In this document: one piece after another, positions 44,702 to 56,994 of the stretch | How positions within the stretch are numbered: the first letter of the stretch is position 1 | Layout of the letters: every line of letters starts with the position of its first letter | From: Russula earlei | Taxonomy: Eukaryota; Basidiomycota; Agaricomycetes; Russulales; Russulaceae | Assembly (NCBI GenBank): GCA_025769875.1 | Contig: JAGFNK010000037.1 | Location: 1 to 64,000 of the forward strand | DNA: 64,000 bases | Reading direction: 5' to 3' | Made by a program: the position numbers and the translations under genes | The notes under the pieces: model-generated | Database searches by the model: none | What the model saw: the letters and a program-made list of their open reading frames with translations, nothing else | What the model was told of the DNA's origin: nothing

Positions 44702-45443
44702 ATGGCCAACATGGACCGTCGCGCGCGCTTCAACCCCAATCCCGTTGCGGAGGTCCGCTCTATCCCATCTCCTGCATCGTCAACCTCGTCGCTCGCCCCC
44801 TCACCTGGGCCCTCGACACCGCCTCCTCTCCCCGGCGTGGCATTCTCATCGCCAGCGCACTCCCCTCAAGTCTCAATGCACTCCCCGTATCATTCCCCGT
44901 CCCAGCCCCGAGTCTACACCCCCTCGCCGATCCCGCAAGCACAGCCCCTTCCCTTCATCCCACCACCACCTCTTACCCCCGGCGTGTACCTAAATCCCGC
45001 GCTTGCTGCCCCAAACGTCCTCTTTGATATGCGTCACCCTCCCTCCCCGTCCACCCTGAACTTGTCACCAGCTGTCCTCGCCACACATGCTTCTCAGCCG
45101 CCGCTGCCCTCTCTTGGGCTTCGTATTCGGTGATCTTCCCTGGATGTTTACGGTGTACCCAGACCCAACCCTCTCGCCTAAGGGTGCCGCTGTCACCGTT
45201 CTGGACGTCTTGCTCGCCATCTACCGCCACCTACGCACCGCGGTCAAGGCGAACGAGTATGAAGCCATGAGCAGGTCCAGGAAGACGGAAATCTCTCAGG
45301 AGTTCGAGCGTCGCGTCAGCGCTCATCCAGAACAGCGGGACAAGGGCTTGCGACGTGTCGACTTCTTGGGCAGACGCTTCCACGCTCGCGGACTCGTCCG
45401 CGCTCAGTCCAAGGACAGCGTGTGGGACGTGGTCATTCGCTGA
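44702..45443 (+). CDS. DUF6699-like protein 3, with a one-base frame break
   Basis: Starts MANMDRRARFNPNPVAEVRS. Residues to about 100 are Pro/Ser-rich. The domain opens YLNPALAAPNVLFDMRHPPS and runs to QPPLPSLG (about 45117), where the frame ends after LRIR. Shifted by one base the sequence continues without break as FVFGDLPWMFTVYPDP, TVLDVLLAIYRHLRTAVKANEYEAM, GLRRVDFLGRRFHARGLV and ends SVWDVVIR at 45443. No intron of normal size fits at the junction. A G-run (cttgggcttcg) with one extra G explains it. This is either a real frameshift, making the gene a recent pseudogene, or a sequencing error in a homopolymer. Confidence 0.75.
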
Positions 45444-48400
45444 ATACCGCCATATCGCCTTTGCCGCCGCCATCCTCGAGTTGAAGACAAAAAGAAAAAG
45501 AAGTGTATTATTGATATTTGCTGACGACACCAGGCGCAACCTCGCCCGGCCAAGTATTGTACTCCTACTCGCATCATTCCACCCCGCCCGTCCCTCATCA
45601 TAATCCCAAACGCATCACTCTCCACATGCCACGTATACACTCCCCATCTGTACCCTATCTCCCTTCCTCTTCTGCGCCCTCTTCTCCCTTCAAGGACGCA
45701 TAGCCTTTATCATTTCTATTCGTAACACTATTCGTTTATTTATGCACCCGCTCCGTCCTTGGCCATCATCCCCACCTCTCTGCCTTCGAGGGTCTATGAA
45801 TAGTTTACGACCTGTTTTTAGTTCGTGTTCGCTTCGTGCGTCCTTATTTTCGCTTTTTCCCGTTGGGTTGGGATATTGTTGGTCACATTACAAGCAAATC
45901 ATAAACACATAAGCATACATTCAGATACCTGCCGGGGTTGTAGTTCTAATGGTTTTACCTGGAAAACAAGAAAACCTTTTGGGTTCACACCCAAACACCG
46001 CGGGCAAGAATGTTCTCATGCTCTCTTGGCTCTTGGCGAGGAAATCGTCATTACCGGACACTCCCACCCGGGCCGGATGTCCCCATCTTAGCCTCCTCGT
46101 TCGTTACGTTTGTTTGCACGAACAGGGCCTGAAATAGAGAGCTTGCGTCCAGTGCCGCTCATGTTCAAGTTCATCATCCCCCCTGCTGCGCCACCGCCAC
46201 CCTGATGGGCACTCCATGGCATGGTCGCGCAGGCAGGTACAAGTCTGTAAGCGTCAGCCACAGGTAGCAAAATCCGATCCGAGAGAGGCGCGATCACTTT
46301 GGCCGCCCCCGGTGCATCCGCCTCTGCGTAACCAGCTTTTCTTTTTCGTTCGGCGCTATGCCCTATCATTCTCCTAGGCTCCCAGGCCCCACTTACTACT
46401 TTGCTCGGAGCCCTCTCACAGCCTTAGTTAGGAGCGGCGCAAGACCTACGTATCGTGTTCATTTTACTGGACTGTTTACGATTTGATCACTCTTTTTTTT
46501 TTCTTTCTTGGTCTTCCCTTCCCCCAGTTGGAGGGGTCTAGACCGTCCGGCGTCCTTCCTCTTCGGACCAACTGGCACCTCCTTTTTTGACAGGTAGGAT
46601 GCCAAGATTTGGATTGGCTTATGCAAAGTTCGATCGCGCGTCACCAACTAATGGTACCACCATTAGCCCTAGCGGTGGTGACGCTGTGACGACGTGTGGC
46701 GCGGCAGCACGCACGAACGACATCGCTCCCCTGTCGACGCTAGGTTTCAGAGATCATGAGGGGTGGGGAGAGCTTTATCGACCACATATCTCGATACAAT
46801 GCCACGCCCACGTGATAGTGCGCCCGCCATCATGCCGTTGGACCCTTCTCCAGGGCTCAACCCGGGCAACCGCAGTACAGTTCGGCGTCTAAAGAGGTCA
46901 GAAAGGTACCCGCCCAACGCCATGTGAGCCATGCTTCCCAGGAGGGCTGTGCTGATGAGCACGGCGTCTCAATCGGGTCGTCGAGCCCTTACCTGGACAG
47001 GACGATCTCTCGGGGGGCACGGACGTATTCTCCGTAACGGGGCATTGCACAGCACATGGTTGTGCGCCTTTCTGTCTCTGCGATTTGGGCGTCCTTCGCT
47101 CGCCGTTCAGCGCTTTAGCTTGTGTTGCATCCAGACCCAACGTGGACGGACGTCCATAGTCGAGAGCGACTGGGTACGTATTCATTTCAATTCCACCTCT
47201 TCCATGGCCTGAATTCCCCTGACATGAACCAGTGACTCACACTCTGTTTCCAGCCTATTCTTTTTAACTTTTCTCTTTCAAAGTGACTCGCGTGCCCCTG
47301 CTTACGACGATGGATGGTCGGTTATTATCTTTATCTGTTGTATCTTGATTCATTCCCCTTTCTGGATTTTTGCATCCCTTCCGGGATGATACAGCTTTCC
47401 GAATAAGGATTTTTGCTACGATCATTATCGCCCAGTCAGCCGAGAGAGCCTCGGAGCCGTACGCGCAATATAATATATTCAAGGGGAAGGGGTCAAGGGT
47501 CCCTAAGGAGCCCCACATGCTCCCTTGGCGGGTCGCACGTGGCTTGCTCTTGCATAGCCTCCAAGTCAGCAAGTGGCCGATCGGCACCCGATTTCACTGG
47601 TTCGGGGATATGGGTGCACCGCACCGTCCAGCAGGCAGAGCCCTCCCATAAAATTATCACTATCGCTTTCATCTATTTCGAATGGCTTCAGAACCACATG
47701 TTACACGCTGTACAATACCAAACTGGAATCCTTTTGGAATCCCTCGGCCCTTCCCAGCAATCGACGCAGTGCAAAATCAACGGGCATACCTGGGCGCCAA
47801 GCCGTCTGGGCCAAAGCTGAGCGGCTTTTTTTTTTGTCGAGCTTGCGCGCTTGTGTGCATGGAAACATCCATGCTTTGTTCATCGCACTTGGTTACCGTT
47901 CGGGGAGCACAGTATGGTTTTCGGTTATTGGCGTCGCACGAATCCGGCAGGTGGCCAAGGGTCCGCGAAACGCCTGTCCGAGTCGATGGAGGCGCACGTG
48001 TGACAATGGGAGAGACAATGGGCGTACTTTGGAGGTTGGCAGCGTATCTGGATGCAATTGCGCGGAGAACCCGAACAATAGGAGTGTTTCGTTGTTTGAA
48101 AACCAGGTATTCCCGAAACGCCGCACTCTAGTGGCCTTGCCCTTGGACCACCTGTCCGATCAGAGCAACCGTTGTAAAAACGCTGTCCTCACCCCCCCGC
48201 CCCCTCCCTTGTGACTTCTCAAACAAAACTTTTTGTCATTGTTGGGCCAAAAGTGGAGGTCATTGACAGTGCTTCTTTAAATTGCTGTGGGTCCCGGCCC
48301 GGGAAGGCTGTTGTTTTGTATTTGTCATATGATAAGGTAAGCACTGCGCCCCCGGCCTCCCCTGCAAGGCGGTGTGTCACAGATTGAACATGTCGGTCGC

Positions 48401-51400
48401 GTCGGTCGCTCTCTCAGCAGCGCAGCGTCATCGGCCGAACGTACAGCTCTTTACCACAATATCGCTGAATCGCCACTCCAGTTCTGAACAGCCCGACGAA
48501 AAATGCATTCCCACGGCATTCAGGGCCATCTTTCCCTTAGTGGTTGCCAGTGTCCCCCGAGTCTCCCGCTTCTGCTTCTGCCTCTGCCTCTCCTCTGCCT
48601 CTACCTCTGCTTGTCAAGCTCGCGTACCCGGTCGGGTTTCACTGCCAGCGCCGCTTGAAACTCCGCGAAGAATTTGAAAATGCCCTTGACAATCCAAGGC
48701 AGTCGTAGTACATGGAGCTCCATTCTATGCACTGTGCTCCACACGATAAATTCTCGTTGGACGCCAGCACACGTCGCCTTCTCCATGGGAAGTAATGGAT
48801 TATCGTCGTGCAATCGGCGCCTCGTTCGTGGCACTGTCGTTTCGGGTGTACAGCCCGGAGGGTTGGTAACCCGAACGCGCTCCGTGATCCCCGACGTGGT
48901 TGGAATTGACCATGACTCGCTCTCGTTGTCGGTCAATACAGTTGCGCGATGGTGATGACGCTCCTTGTCCGATGAATGTCCAAGGCAGACGAGAATGGAA
49001 GAGACATCGCATGTGGAACGTCAAGATCGAAACGCGCGGATCGGACAAACATGGCAGGGCGCCCCCGGGTCTTCTTGCGCGTTTCGGTTCTAGATGGAAG
49101 GGCTCCAACTACAAGCTTTGGGGGCGCAAAAGGCCTTGTATTCCAGAAGAAGGCTTGTCTTACACCGTTGTACCTGCGCAGCCTGGCAAGCTGTACCCAT
49201 ACCCACCTTAGTTGGCTGCCTTTAGAGGACCTTCGGACCTCGGTTTTCTCCGATATGGCTGGACTGGCCCGCCACTTTGGGCTCTCGATGCTTCTCCGAG
49301 TGGCGGGACACCAAGTAAGATCATGATAGGAAAGGAGAAAGGAGGTCATAGCATGCATCTACGGAGGGACGGCGTCGACGCTCCGAATTTCGATTTCCTG
49401 GTGTCTGCGCTGTGTTCATCAATAAATCAATCCATCTCGGCATTGACGGCACATTTGAATCACTCGACGACCCTTGTCCCCTCGTTCCTGTTGCCAAACA
49501 CCCTATTTTTCACTCTGGCTCATAGTGCCCCTGCTGGGGCGTAGTTGGAACGGATCATGAGCGAGGTGATTGAAATCTTCTCTCGGATCGTTTTCCCCAG
49601 CCAGGGATCTCTGCCTGTGAGATGTGATCTAAAGGGACTGGGTGGGGCGTCAGCTACTAACGTGAATTGGCATGAAGACTACTTCTCCATCCAGGAATTG
49701 CATGATTGGAATGTGATCGATTGATCCCTCCGAGCGGTTGTGTATGCCCGGGCCTCAATGGACATTCATCGCAGTCTCTCTTTTCGTTTGTTTAGATGTA
49801 TATCGGATTGGCACCACTACGGCAGATACTTTTTTTTTTTTTAAATTTGCCATCGCAAATTGGTAATATGGTTCGAATTTAGTTGTTCCAGAAAGTGGGA
49901 CAGCACGGCGGCTCGAACTAGTGGTTTCACCTTTCCGCGCAGAAGGACAGCCTGCACAAAATTTGTCGCATCCGATCTCGTCCGAATCGCAGCCCTTATG
50001 AAAACAGAAAGGCGCGTTCCCTGGGAAGTTTTATAGGCGCCCCAGTGCCACTGCAGCGTCCCGGTTACGGGTCGTCATATTTCCCTCTTTATTTCCCTCT
50101 CGATCTCGCATTCAATCTTTTTTTTCTTCCTATAGAATGACTCCACCTGTTCTTCTATTGCGAAATGCCCTGGTCTCAGAATGGGGATCAAATCCGGAGC
50201 ATTCGCTACCCATTGCTGCCGGTGGACGCCGCAACCGCTGTTGGGCTCCATTTGGTCAGATTCTCCCGTCCCAACGAATCCACTGTTTCCTCCCTTTCTT
50301 TCCTGTTCCATTCGTCCCAAAACACGTGTCTCCGGACAGAGCGGGTGTGTAGATCATTCTGATGACGAGACCTATACCGCTACGGCCCGGAACCCTATCA
50401 AGAGGATGTTGGTGATTTGATTCTCTTCACTCGAGCAGATCAGCACGGCCCGCGCATGCAACCCTTCTTCGATGTCGATTCGATGACTCGGCACAGCCAT
50501 CAGGGCCGCGGTTTTTGATGGGATTTAGGACAAGATCAAGCAAATCGCCACACTCCATCGTGGACCCTACCTGATATTCAGGTCGTAGGGGATGATGCAT
50601 AAGCTACGTGATATCGTTACGCTCGGGACTGAGCGTTTGCCGAAGTCTCCTGTATCGAGCATATTCCCTGCCTGGGAAAATTCATACCTTGCGAGCCAAC
50701 CTACCAACTGGCAAGGTGGCGGCGCGCCCTGTGCGGGCCTTGTACTAGCCTGTCACGGATACCATGGATTCACCGAAGGGTGGATGCGCCATTTCATGTC
50801 TCATATCCGCATGACCAGCCTCGTCCGGTCGCCACCTGTCATCAAGAAAGCGGCACCAGGACGCAGACCATCATGACAGCAAGACGGACATTTGCAGGCG
50901 TATTCGTTAATGCCCACTTTTGACACAGTTGACGCTGATGACCATTTATGCCAGTATATGGTCGACGGCCATCCTTCTCGACAACGGAATGGCGTGCAAA
51001 CTGATCATTGCGTGTACGTCGACTTGATGTGCCGTATGAGTGCTTCATTCTGTTTTCCCGAGTCTTTTCTCGTTCTATTCTAGTCAGATGAACTCATTCA
51101 TTTGGTCCATACAGCTGGGCGCACATGGCGTGAGGGTTATAACGAGAATCGGGACTGGCCAAGATTTCACGTCCTTACTCCGCGATGGTCTCATGCATGT
51201 CCCACTGATCCTCACGCGTTAAGCTCGGTATGACTATGACATGGATGAGGCCATCGTTAAGCGGATAGTCCCCGCGCGACGGTGGATAGGCGACAAGTTG
51301 TTCGAAGGAGCACCAGTATGGAAGCGACGTATAACAGTTAGCTTACCATTCTTCTCTGCCTCGTTTCGCCCTCCGAGTTGACCAAACAGTGTGTTAAAGA

Positions 51401-53976
51401 GCGCATCGCGGATGTCACCACTGATAACATTGACCTGACCATACGAGGAGCTGAGGTTGACTGATGAACATGATACTCCTTTCAATGAGGAAGTGGCGGC
51501 CTTTCCCGCTCCCCCCTATCGGCCTCGCGTGCAGGCTTCGTTGCTGGTGCCCCTTTTTTGTCACACCGGACGCACACTCATCCTTTCTCGCAGTCGGTCA
51601 ACGCACCCGGAGCTGCAAAGACAAAAAAAGACAACCGCTGCGACTTCCGTCATGGTGCTGAAGGCACACTCCCGAGCCCCAAAGTCACGGACAGACTCGG
51701 ATAAAGAAATAGCACGATGTTGAAGCCTATTTTTTCAACTCAAACCCGAGTCTTGAGGAGGCACGTAGCATTCGGTTACTATCAGCTCGTGTTGACCTGC
51801 GCCTTGCCAATTACGTTGGGGACTCCCCTCGGGAACAACGAGATGCGAATCGGATTGGCTTCGAGGACCTGCGGGCATTCCAACGTCCATAGGTTGCACC
51901 GCCAAATAACGCCGCAGTTACCCATCCAGACGACGACGACCTGAGGAGAGGAGTCGGATCCGACTGAGCGGCACGCGTGCTGCTCTTTCTCATGATCGAT
52001 TTCGAGCTGTGCTGGCAGTGGGAAGCTCCCACCCTCAATTCGATAACAGACGAAATCGTCAACTGACAAGCTATGCGTGTGAGGGCTACGTGAACCGTGA
52101 CAAGGACAGAGAGCACCTTTTCAGATCGAAAGATGGCCCTGAGTCCGCAGGGAGGGGAACATTTCCCTCGATTCAGCCGTCGTGGCGATTTGGATCAGCG
52201 CCGAGATAAGGTTCCCACTCCCGCGAGTCAGTTCGCATTTTGTCAACATCAGACGATTTTATTAACTTTGCCATTAGTAGAATGGTATATGCTATTCGTT
52301 ATTAGGGGCCCAGGCCCTTGAACTTGAATGGTTCCTATAGTGTCCATCCCGTGACATCCATCCCCTACCGTCCAGCATCATGGCCTCCATGAATTAGAGC
52401 CCCACAAAATTCCTACAACATCCTTGCTTGTGGAGAAGGCATTTTTCTCGTTGTGACACACAGGATGAACGATTCATATAGATCTGGCAAACATGAACCC
52501 TATGATCGCTCGCGCAAGGTCAAAGCAGCACTGGACGTAGGCGATATTGACTTCGTTACTGCTGTAGACCCATGCGGTAAGTAAAAGGTCAGTGTGATCA
52601 CCCATCATTCTCTACTTTTTCTGATGATTTCTGGTGATGCAGTCAGTGATGGCTTGTAGGTTTTCTGAGAGAAAGTCACATGCATGGTTATGAACACCGT
52701 GAGTCCAGGATGAGGGAACCTTCACACAGCTATCGTCTATTACATCCGATGATGTCAAGGCGTCAAATGTACATTTGCCGCCTTGTCGGCCAAGACACGC
52801 CCTTTGGGATTTGTTTGTCAAAGGGTTCCTGGCGGATGGACTTGACGTATTGCACACCTGGCGAAGCGTCGAGAAAATCTGCCTCTGCATGCAACCCGTG
52901 ACAGACTCGCGTCCGCACTCTCCTCCGGGTCCCCAAATTGAGATGTTGGGGTCATGCCCAATAGCCTGCCGGTGGGCGCCCTAATCCCCCTCGCCATCCC
53001 TTCCTGGATCTACCTAGAATGACCAGCCCCCCCCCCCCCCGTCGTCTCGGATTTAAATAGGGGAAGGGTCATCCATCAATCTTCAGCGTCTGTGACTTCC
53101 TTTCCACCGAACCACTGTCGGGCGCAATTTGGTCACATTCTCCATTGTTTCCAAGGGAGCGTCGGTGTTGGATCATTCTGATGGTGAGCACTCTACGCGT
53201 ACGTATGAAGCTTATGTAGATAATGCGGACTCTCGTCTCCGGGCGGGCAGCCCATTGCCGGTCCCCCCCGATATGTTCTTCAAGCTCTTCTGCGTCGATT
53301 ACGTCAAGCAAAAGTCTTGGTCGACAAGAAACTTGAAGGTTGTGAGGCCTGATGTCGCGTAAACGATACAGTGCTTGTGAAGATATGCGAAACCCTCAAT
53401 GAGGTCCCGGCAGATGGCCTTGTCATCGAGTTGCTCAGAACCCATTGCACGAAGAGGAGCGGCAGAGCTCATGTTGAGTAGAATGATCCACTGGCCTGAC
53501 TGCGTGTGAAATGAATCGAGCGATGAGATGAGATGCTCGCCGCGCTAATGGATGAATGGCCACTCTACTAAATCCTCAACATCGGCGCTAGGCGATGGGG
53601 TGGCTGCTTATGGTCAATGGGGAGATACCATATCGCGATCGTGTCTGGCTGCATGATGGTAGTTGGAGTGCCGCCAAAATTGTTGCAAACAAACAAAGGG
53701 AGGAACCGGCGGCTCACTCGCACTCCATTCGCTTTTGTCCCCACTAGAATGGTAGGACTCGACTACAAGAAGCATACCAAGGCGATCTAAGAGGACTGCA
53801 TTCAATTCGTCATCATCAGAAGTGCATGTTATTATTAAGAAGAATATGAAGCAGTTTCATGCCCCCGAAGGGAGCTGCCAAAAATCGTGTGAGTTCGTGT
53901 GGACTCGGAGGCATAACGGGGTGCACCCGGAGGACGCTCCGTCGTTCATCCTCCTGGCAGACCGAAATCCGCCAAT
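45444..53976. other. Long gene-poor stretch
   Basis: 3' flank of DUF6699-like gene 3, then about 8 kb with no gene I can name. Minor items: a 93-residue minus frame with an ATG at 46369 (MIGHSAERKRKAGYAEADAP), a tRNA-like 72-mer at 45932-46003, a minus-strand segment at 51240-51490 reading NVISGDIRDALFNTLFGQLG before a possible donor, a plus-strand segment near 52500-52590 reading RSKVKAALDVGDIDFVTAVD-like residues, and a pair of related segments at 50200-50400 and 53100-53220. None has a start, a full exon chain or a known motif. A C-run lies at 53029-53040. Confidence 0.35.
45932..46003 (+). ncRNA. tRNA-like sequence, probably not functional
   Basis: Exactly 72 nt. The ends pair with one mismatch (CCGGGGT with ACCGCGG), there is an A-box-like tagttctaatgg and a B-box-like gggttcacaccca with TTGGG/CCCAA pairing. 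The B box lacks the invariant A58 and the middle forms GGTTTT/AAAACC and not a normal anticodon arm, so no isotype can be given. Possibly a decayed tRNA or tRNA-derived repeat. Confidence 0.22.
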
Positions 53977-54012
53977 CTATAGATCTATTGTAGCGTAGTG
54001 ATCGTGGAGGTC

Positions 54013-54075
<63 letters not shown>

Positions 54076-55259
54076 CAAGTCGTCAGATTCGAGACTTTCT
54101 TCATTGCACGTCTGTTCCGATAAGCTATCGCACTTCTCCAGCGCGAGCTGATTTTGCGTCTTGAATTCGTGATACGCGTCTACCCACCAGCCAATCGCCT
54201 CGGCATGCACCCCGCCGCGAACGCGCGTTGCCTCGTCAACCACGCGCTCCAGGCGCTCGCCGTCGACAATGCCTTTGCCGTCTTTGGGGAACGGCTTAGG
54301 GTTCGTATAATGGACGACGCGCATCTCGTCGCGCATGGCGTCCCAGAGGGCGTGACTTCGCTCGCGGATCGCCAGGTTCGCGTTGTACAGGTAGGGCAGG
54401 CGCACGGCGTCGGCGCCAAAGTACAAATTTAAGAACGCCTGCTCGGCCTCCTGCGGGGGGAAGCGTGCGTCGGCGATGCCCGCGAGCAAGCTCTCGAACG
54501 TCGAGTAATTGGGGCGGAGGACGAGCACGCCCGCGTTGAAGTGCACGGTGAATCCCTTGTTGCCGTACACGTCCGGGACGGCGCCGAACGGGAAGGGCAT
54601 GTCGAAGAGCTCGTCAAAGTTGCGCCGGACGAGCGTGTCCGCGTCGAGGTAGACCACCCGCTCGACGCCGAGGAGCCTGTCGAGCGACCAGAGGCGCAGC
54701 TTGGTGTACTGATCGCCGAAGCGGTAGCCGATGCCTGCGCCGTTGTGCGGTGGCGGGATCGGCTCGACCTCGAGGGGCTCCCACCCCGCTGCGCGCGCGA
54801 TGCAGAGCGCGCGCGCGGAGAGACGGTCGGGGACGTGGAAGAGGATGCGACGGGCGGTGGTGTTGGCGATTTGGAGGGAGTGCCCGAGCGTCGCTACCGG
54901 GATGGTGAACAAGTCATTGTAGAGCGCGCTCACGACTGCTCGCGAGTTGAGATCGGACGGGTTCGTCGTGGGCGCCAATGTGGCAAACTGCGGTTTACTG
55001 CGGCGGAGATCCTCGATGAGAACTCGATCATCAGGAGGTCATAGGGGCGCAAAGGAGCGAAGGTGAAGACCCACAGCATCTGGAAGTCATCGAGTTGCGT
55101 TGTGGTTTGTGGACGGTACAACTTGAAGAGGAGAGCGAGGTTAAGGAGGGCCATCAGCCCCAGGCTCCTAAGGATCCAACTCTCCTTTGTTCGGGTCCAC
55201 CTGCTGTTTGGAGACTTTGGGCCTCGTAGATTGAGCCAGCCATTCCATGGGATGAGCAT
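53977..55259 (-). CDS. GT8-family glycosyltransferase, type II membrane protein
   Basis: Two exons, 55259-55075 and 54997-53977, joined across a 77-nt intron (GTGGGT..CCGCAG) with phase kept; 401 residues. The cytosolic N-terminus (MLIPWNGWLNLRGPKSPNSR) is followed by a hydrophobic anchor at about residues 29-45 (ILRSLGLMALLNLALLF), so a Golgi type II protein is likely. The catalytic domain has AVVSALYNDLFTIPVATLGHSL, the metal/sugar-nucleotide motif RVVYLDADTLVRRNFDELF (D-A-D), HFNAGVLVLRPNYSTF, FLNLYFG and VVHYTNPKPF, as in glycogenin-like GT8 transferases. Substrate not predictable. The C-terminus carries a His-Thr repeat encoded by a (CA)n microsatellite, then DLHDHYATIDL and stop. The main exon is GC-rich compared with its flanks. 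Confidence 0.86.
54013..54074. repeat. (TG)n microsatellite inside the GT8 coding region
   Basis: About 30 TG dinucleotides in an unbroken run. On the coding (minus) strand it reads as alternating His and Thr codons near the C-terminus. Gain or loss of one dinucleotide would shift the frame of the last 11 or so codons. Confidence 0.9.
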
Positions 55260-55601
55260 GATGACAACTTGCGGGGGGAAATTGGACAGGGTGATCCAAG
55301 CACTATATGACGATGACTGGTGAGGGCTTTGGCGCTGATGGTATCCATCCCATCCGGTTTTACCTTTGCGCAGTCTATAGTTTCACACTGATGGCGCGGG
55401 GGCAGGCGCGTTAACCCTGATCCCCCCCGATATTTCGGCAGTCACACTCAGCCAAAATAGGAACTACTTGATGCACTTACATTTTTGTCTGCTAGAAAGA
55501 GATCAAGGGAACCTCATGGTGCTACAAAGTTTTGAGTAGAGCACAGAGAAAAAAGCAAAAGTGCCGAAATATGTGTGATTGCCGGGATAGTACGTCATAT
55601 A
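55260..55601. promoter_or_regulatory. Promoter side of the GT8 gene
   Basis: About 340 bp between the GT8 start and the start of the transposon block. No coding region. A C-run of seven occurs at 55423-55429. Confidence 0.4.
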
Positions 55602-56449
55602 CTAACCCTGTCCATGTTGTTCGGACACCTTGTTTGGACAGTCACACAATGTCACAGGCTTATATGTAACTCTGCCAACTCTCTTGGTAACTCTGCTTGG
55701 CAAGTGCTAACTGCAGGCAATGCATGCTACTCAGTTGTACCAATTGTATATCAATTAGATGGCCTCCCTCACTTTTCTCCTGCCCTCTCTTGCCATACTT
55801 GCTGCTAGGCAATGGCTCAGGTTTGGGTAACCTGCCAGGGTCATGGGTGGGGGTAGGCATGGGTATGGGTACAGGTCAGGTACTCATTGTACCCACTACC
55901 TGCACCCCCACCCACACCCCTTGTCACATTCATTCACCTCCACATCACCTGCTCTTGCCCTACCTGCCTTGCCCAAGGTCCCCCTCCTTCCATCTCCATT
56001 CTACACCAGCATTGCCAGCTGCTGCCTCTATGTCTCCTGTCTCCATTCCAGCTGTTCTTGCTGCCACCCCAGTCTCAGCCAGTCCTGCAATCACCATCTC
56101 AATGCCTGTCTCTACACCTGTACCAGCCATCCCCATTGTTGCTGTACATGCCCTGCCTGCTGCAGCCCTGTCTCACACTGCCTCACCCTCACCACCTCAG
56201 TTGTCTTCTCAGCAGTCGCGACTGCCCCAGACCCATCCACATCCATTGCCACCACCTCAGCCCTAGTATCATCAACCTCCACCTTAGCCTTAGCCACCAT
56301 TGTCAGTTTAGCACCACCTGCCACTGCCTCAGCCCAGCCTGCTGTGTCACCTCCATCACCAGCTGCCTCCTCTGCCACCATTGCCTTAGCTCAGCCCACT
56401 GCCACCATTTTGGTGTCACCCTCAGTCTCAGTCAATGTCACATCAAATG
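55602..56449 (+). mobile_element. Left end of a TIR element B relative and decayed C-rich body
   Basis: At 55602 the sequence ctaaccctgtccatg, preceded by TA, matches the terminus of the element at 18421. The following 200 bp matches its subterminal part (tggcctccctca..cttttctcctgccctctc). Then come GGGTAY-type repeats (55830-55925) and a low-complexity stretch encoding Ala/Pro/Ser/Val (55980-56440), the CpG-poor counterpart of 13560-15100. The right terminus was not found in the window. Confidence 0.65.
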
Positions 56450-56994
56450 TGTTAAGATCTAACTGATCTTGTTACCAACTCTTAGTGAAAGAGTTGCTTG
56501 ATTTAGTTCAAGCACTAAACTCCGAGTCCTTTGATATTATCTCAGCAAGAATAGGTGTAAGAGAAGAGAGGGACCTCTTTCACTTAGAGTTATCACTTAT
56601 AGTTTGTTTAGAATGTTGACAAGATGATTGTTGCTTGTAAGAGAGTAAGTCAAGCATAAGGCTCGACTTCTCAGTACCACTGACTATTTATATGATATCT
56701 CCACAACTACTGATCCAATTTGTACGAAACTTGGGGTGCACATAGCTGAGAACCAGTAGTATCCAAATATGTAGAGCGCAATTCGAGAATGTCAGAAATG
56801 ACTCACACATGAGTCATTCTTTCCTAGTATCTGTCATCAATCAGTAAGTAGTGAGTAAGCCATTACTGATCAATGAGTAAGCAAGTTAGTAAGCAATCAC
56901 TAAGCCAGATGAATAAGCACATATGAGTAAAACAGGATGAGTCACCAATGCATAGGTAAGCAGATGAGAAATGCAGAACATGAGAATCTTAACA
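56450..56994 (+). mobile_element. Solo LTR, family 2
   Basis: 545 bp, TGTTA..TAACA ends, flanked by the perfect 5-bp duplication aaatg (56445-56449 and 56995-56999). The interior has short agtaagc-type tandem units near its right end and gtcaagcataaggctcgact. It interrupts the decayed C-rich element, whose sequence resumes directly at 56995. A related LTR segment lies at about 62260-62681. Confidence 0.85.

Noticed and set aside
47682..48131. 149-codon plus-strand frame with ATG
   Set aside because: Cys/Arg-rich without signal peptide, motif or coding-like pattern; overlapping frames of similar quality exist.
49557..49724. 55-codon frame MSEVIEIFSRIVFPSQGSLP..
   Set aside because: Composition is protein-like but it is isolated, short and has no supporting exon or homologue that I know.
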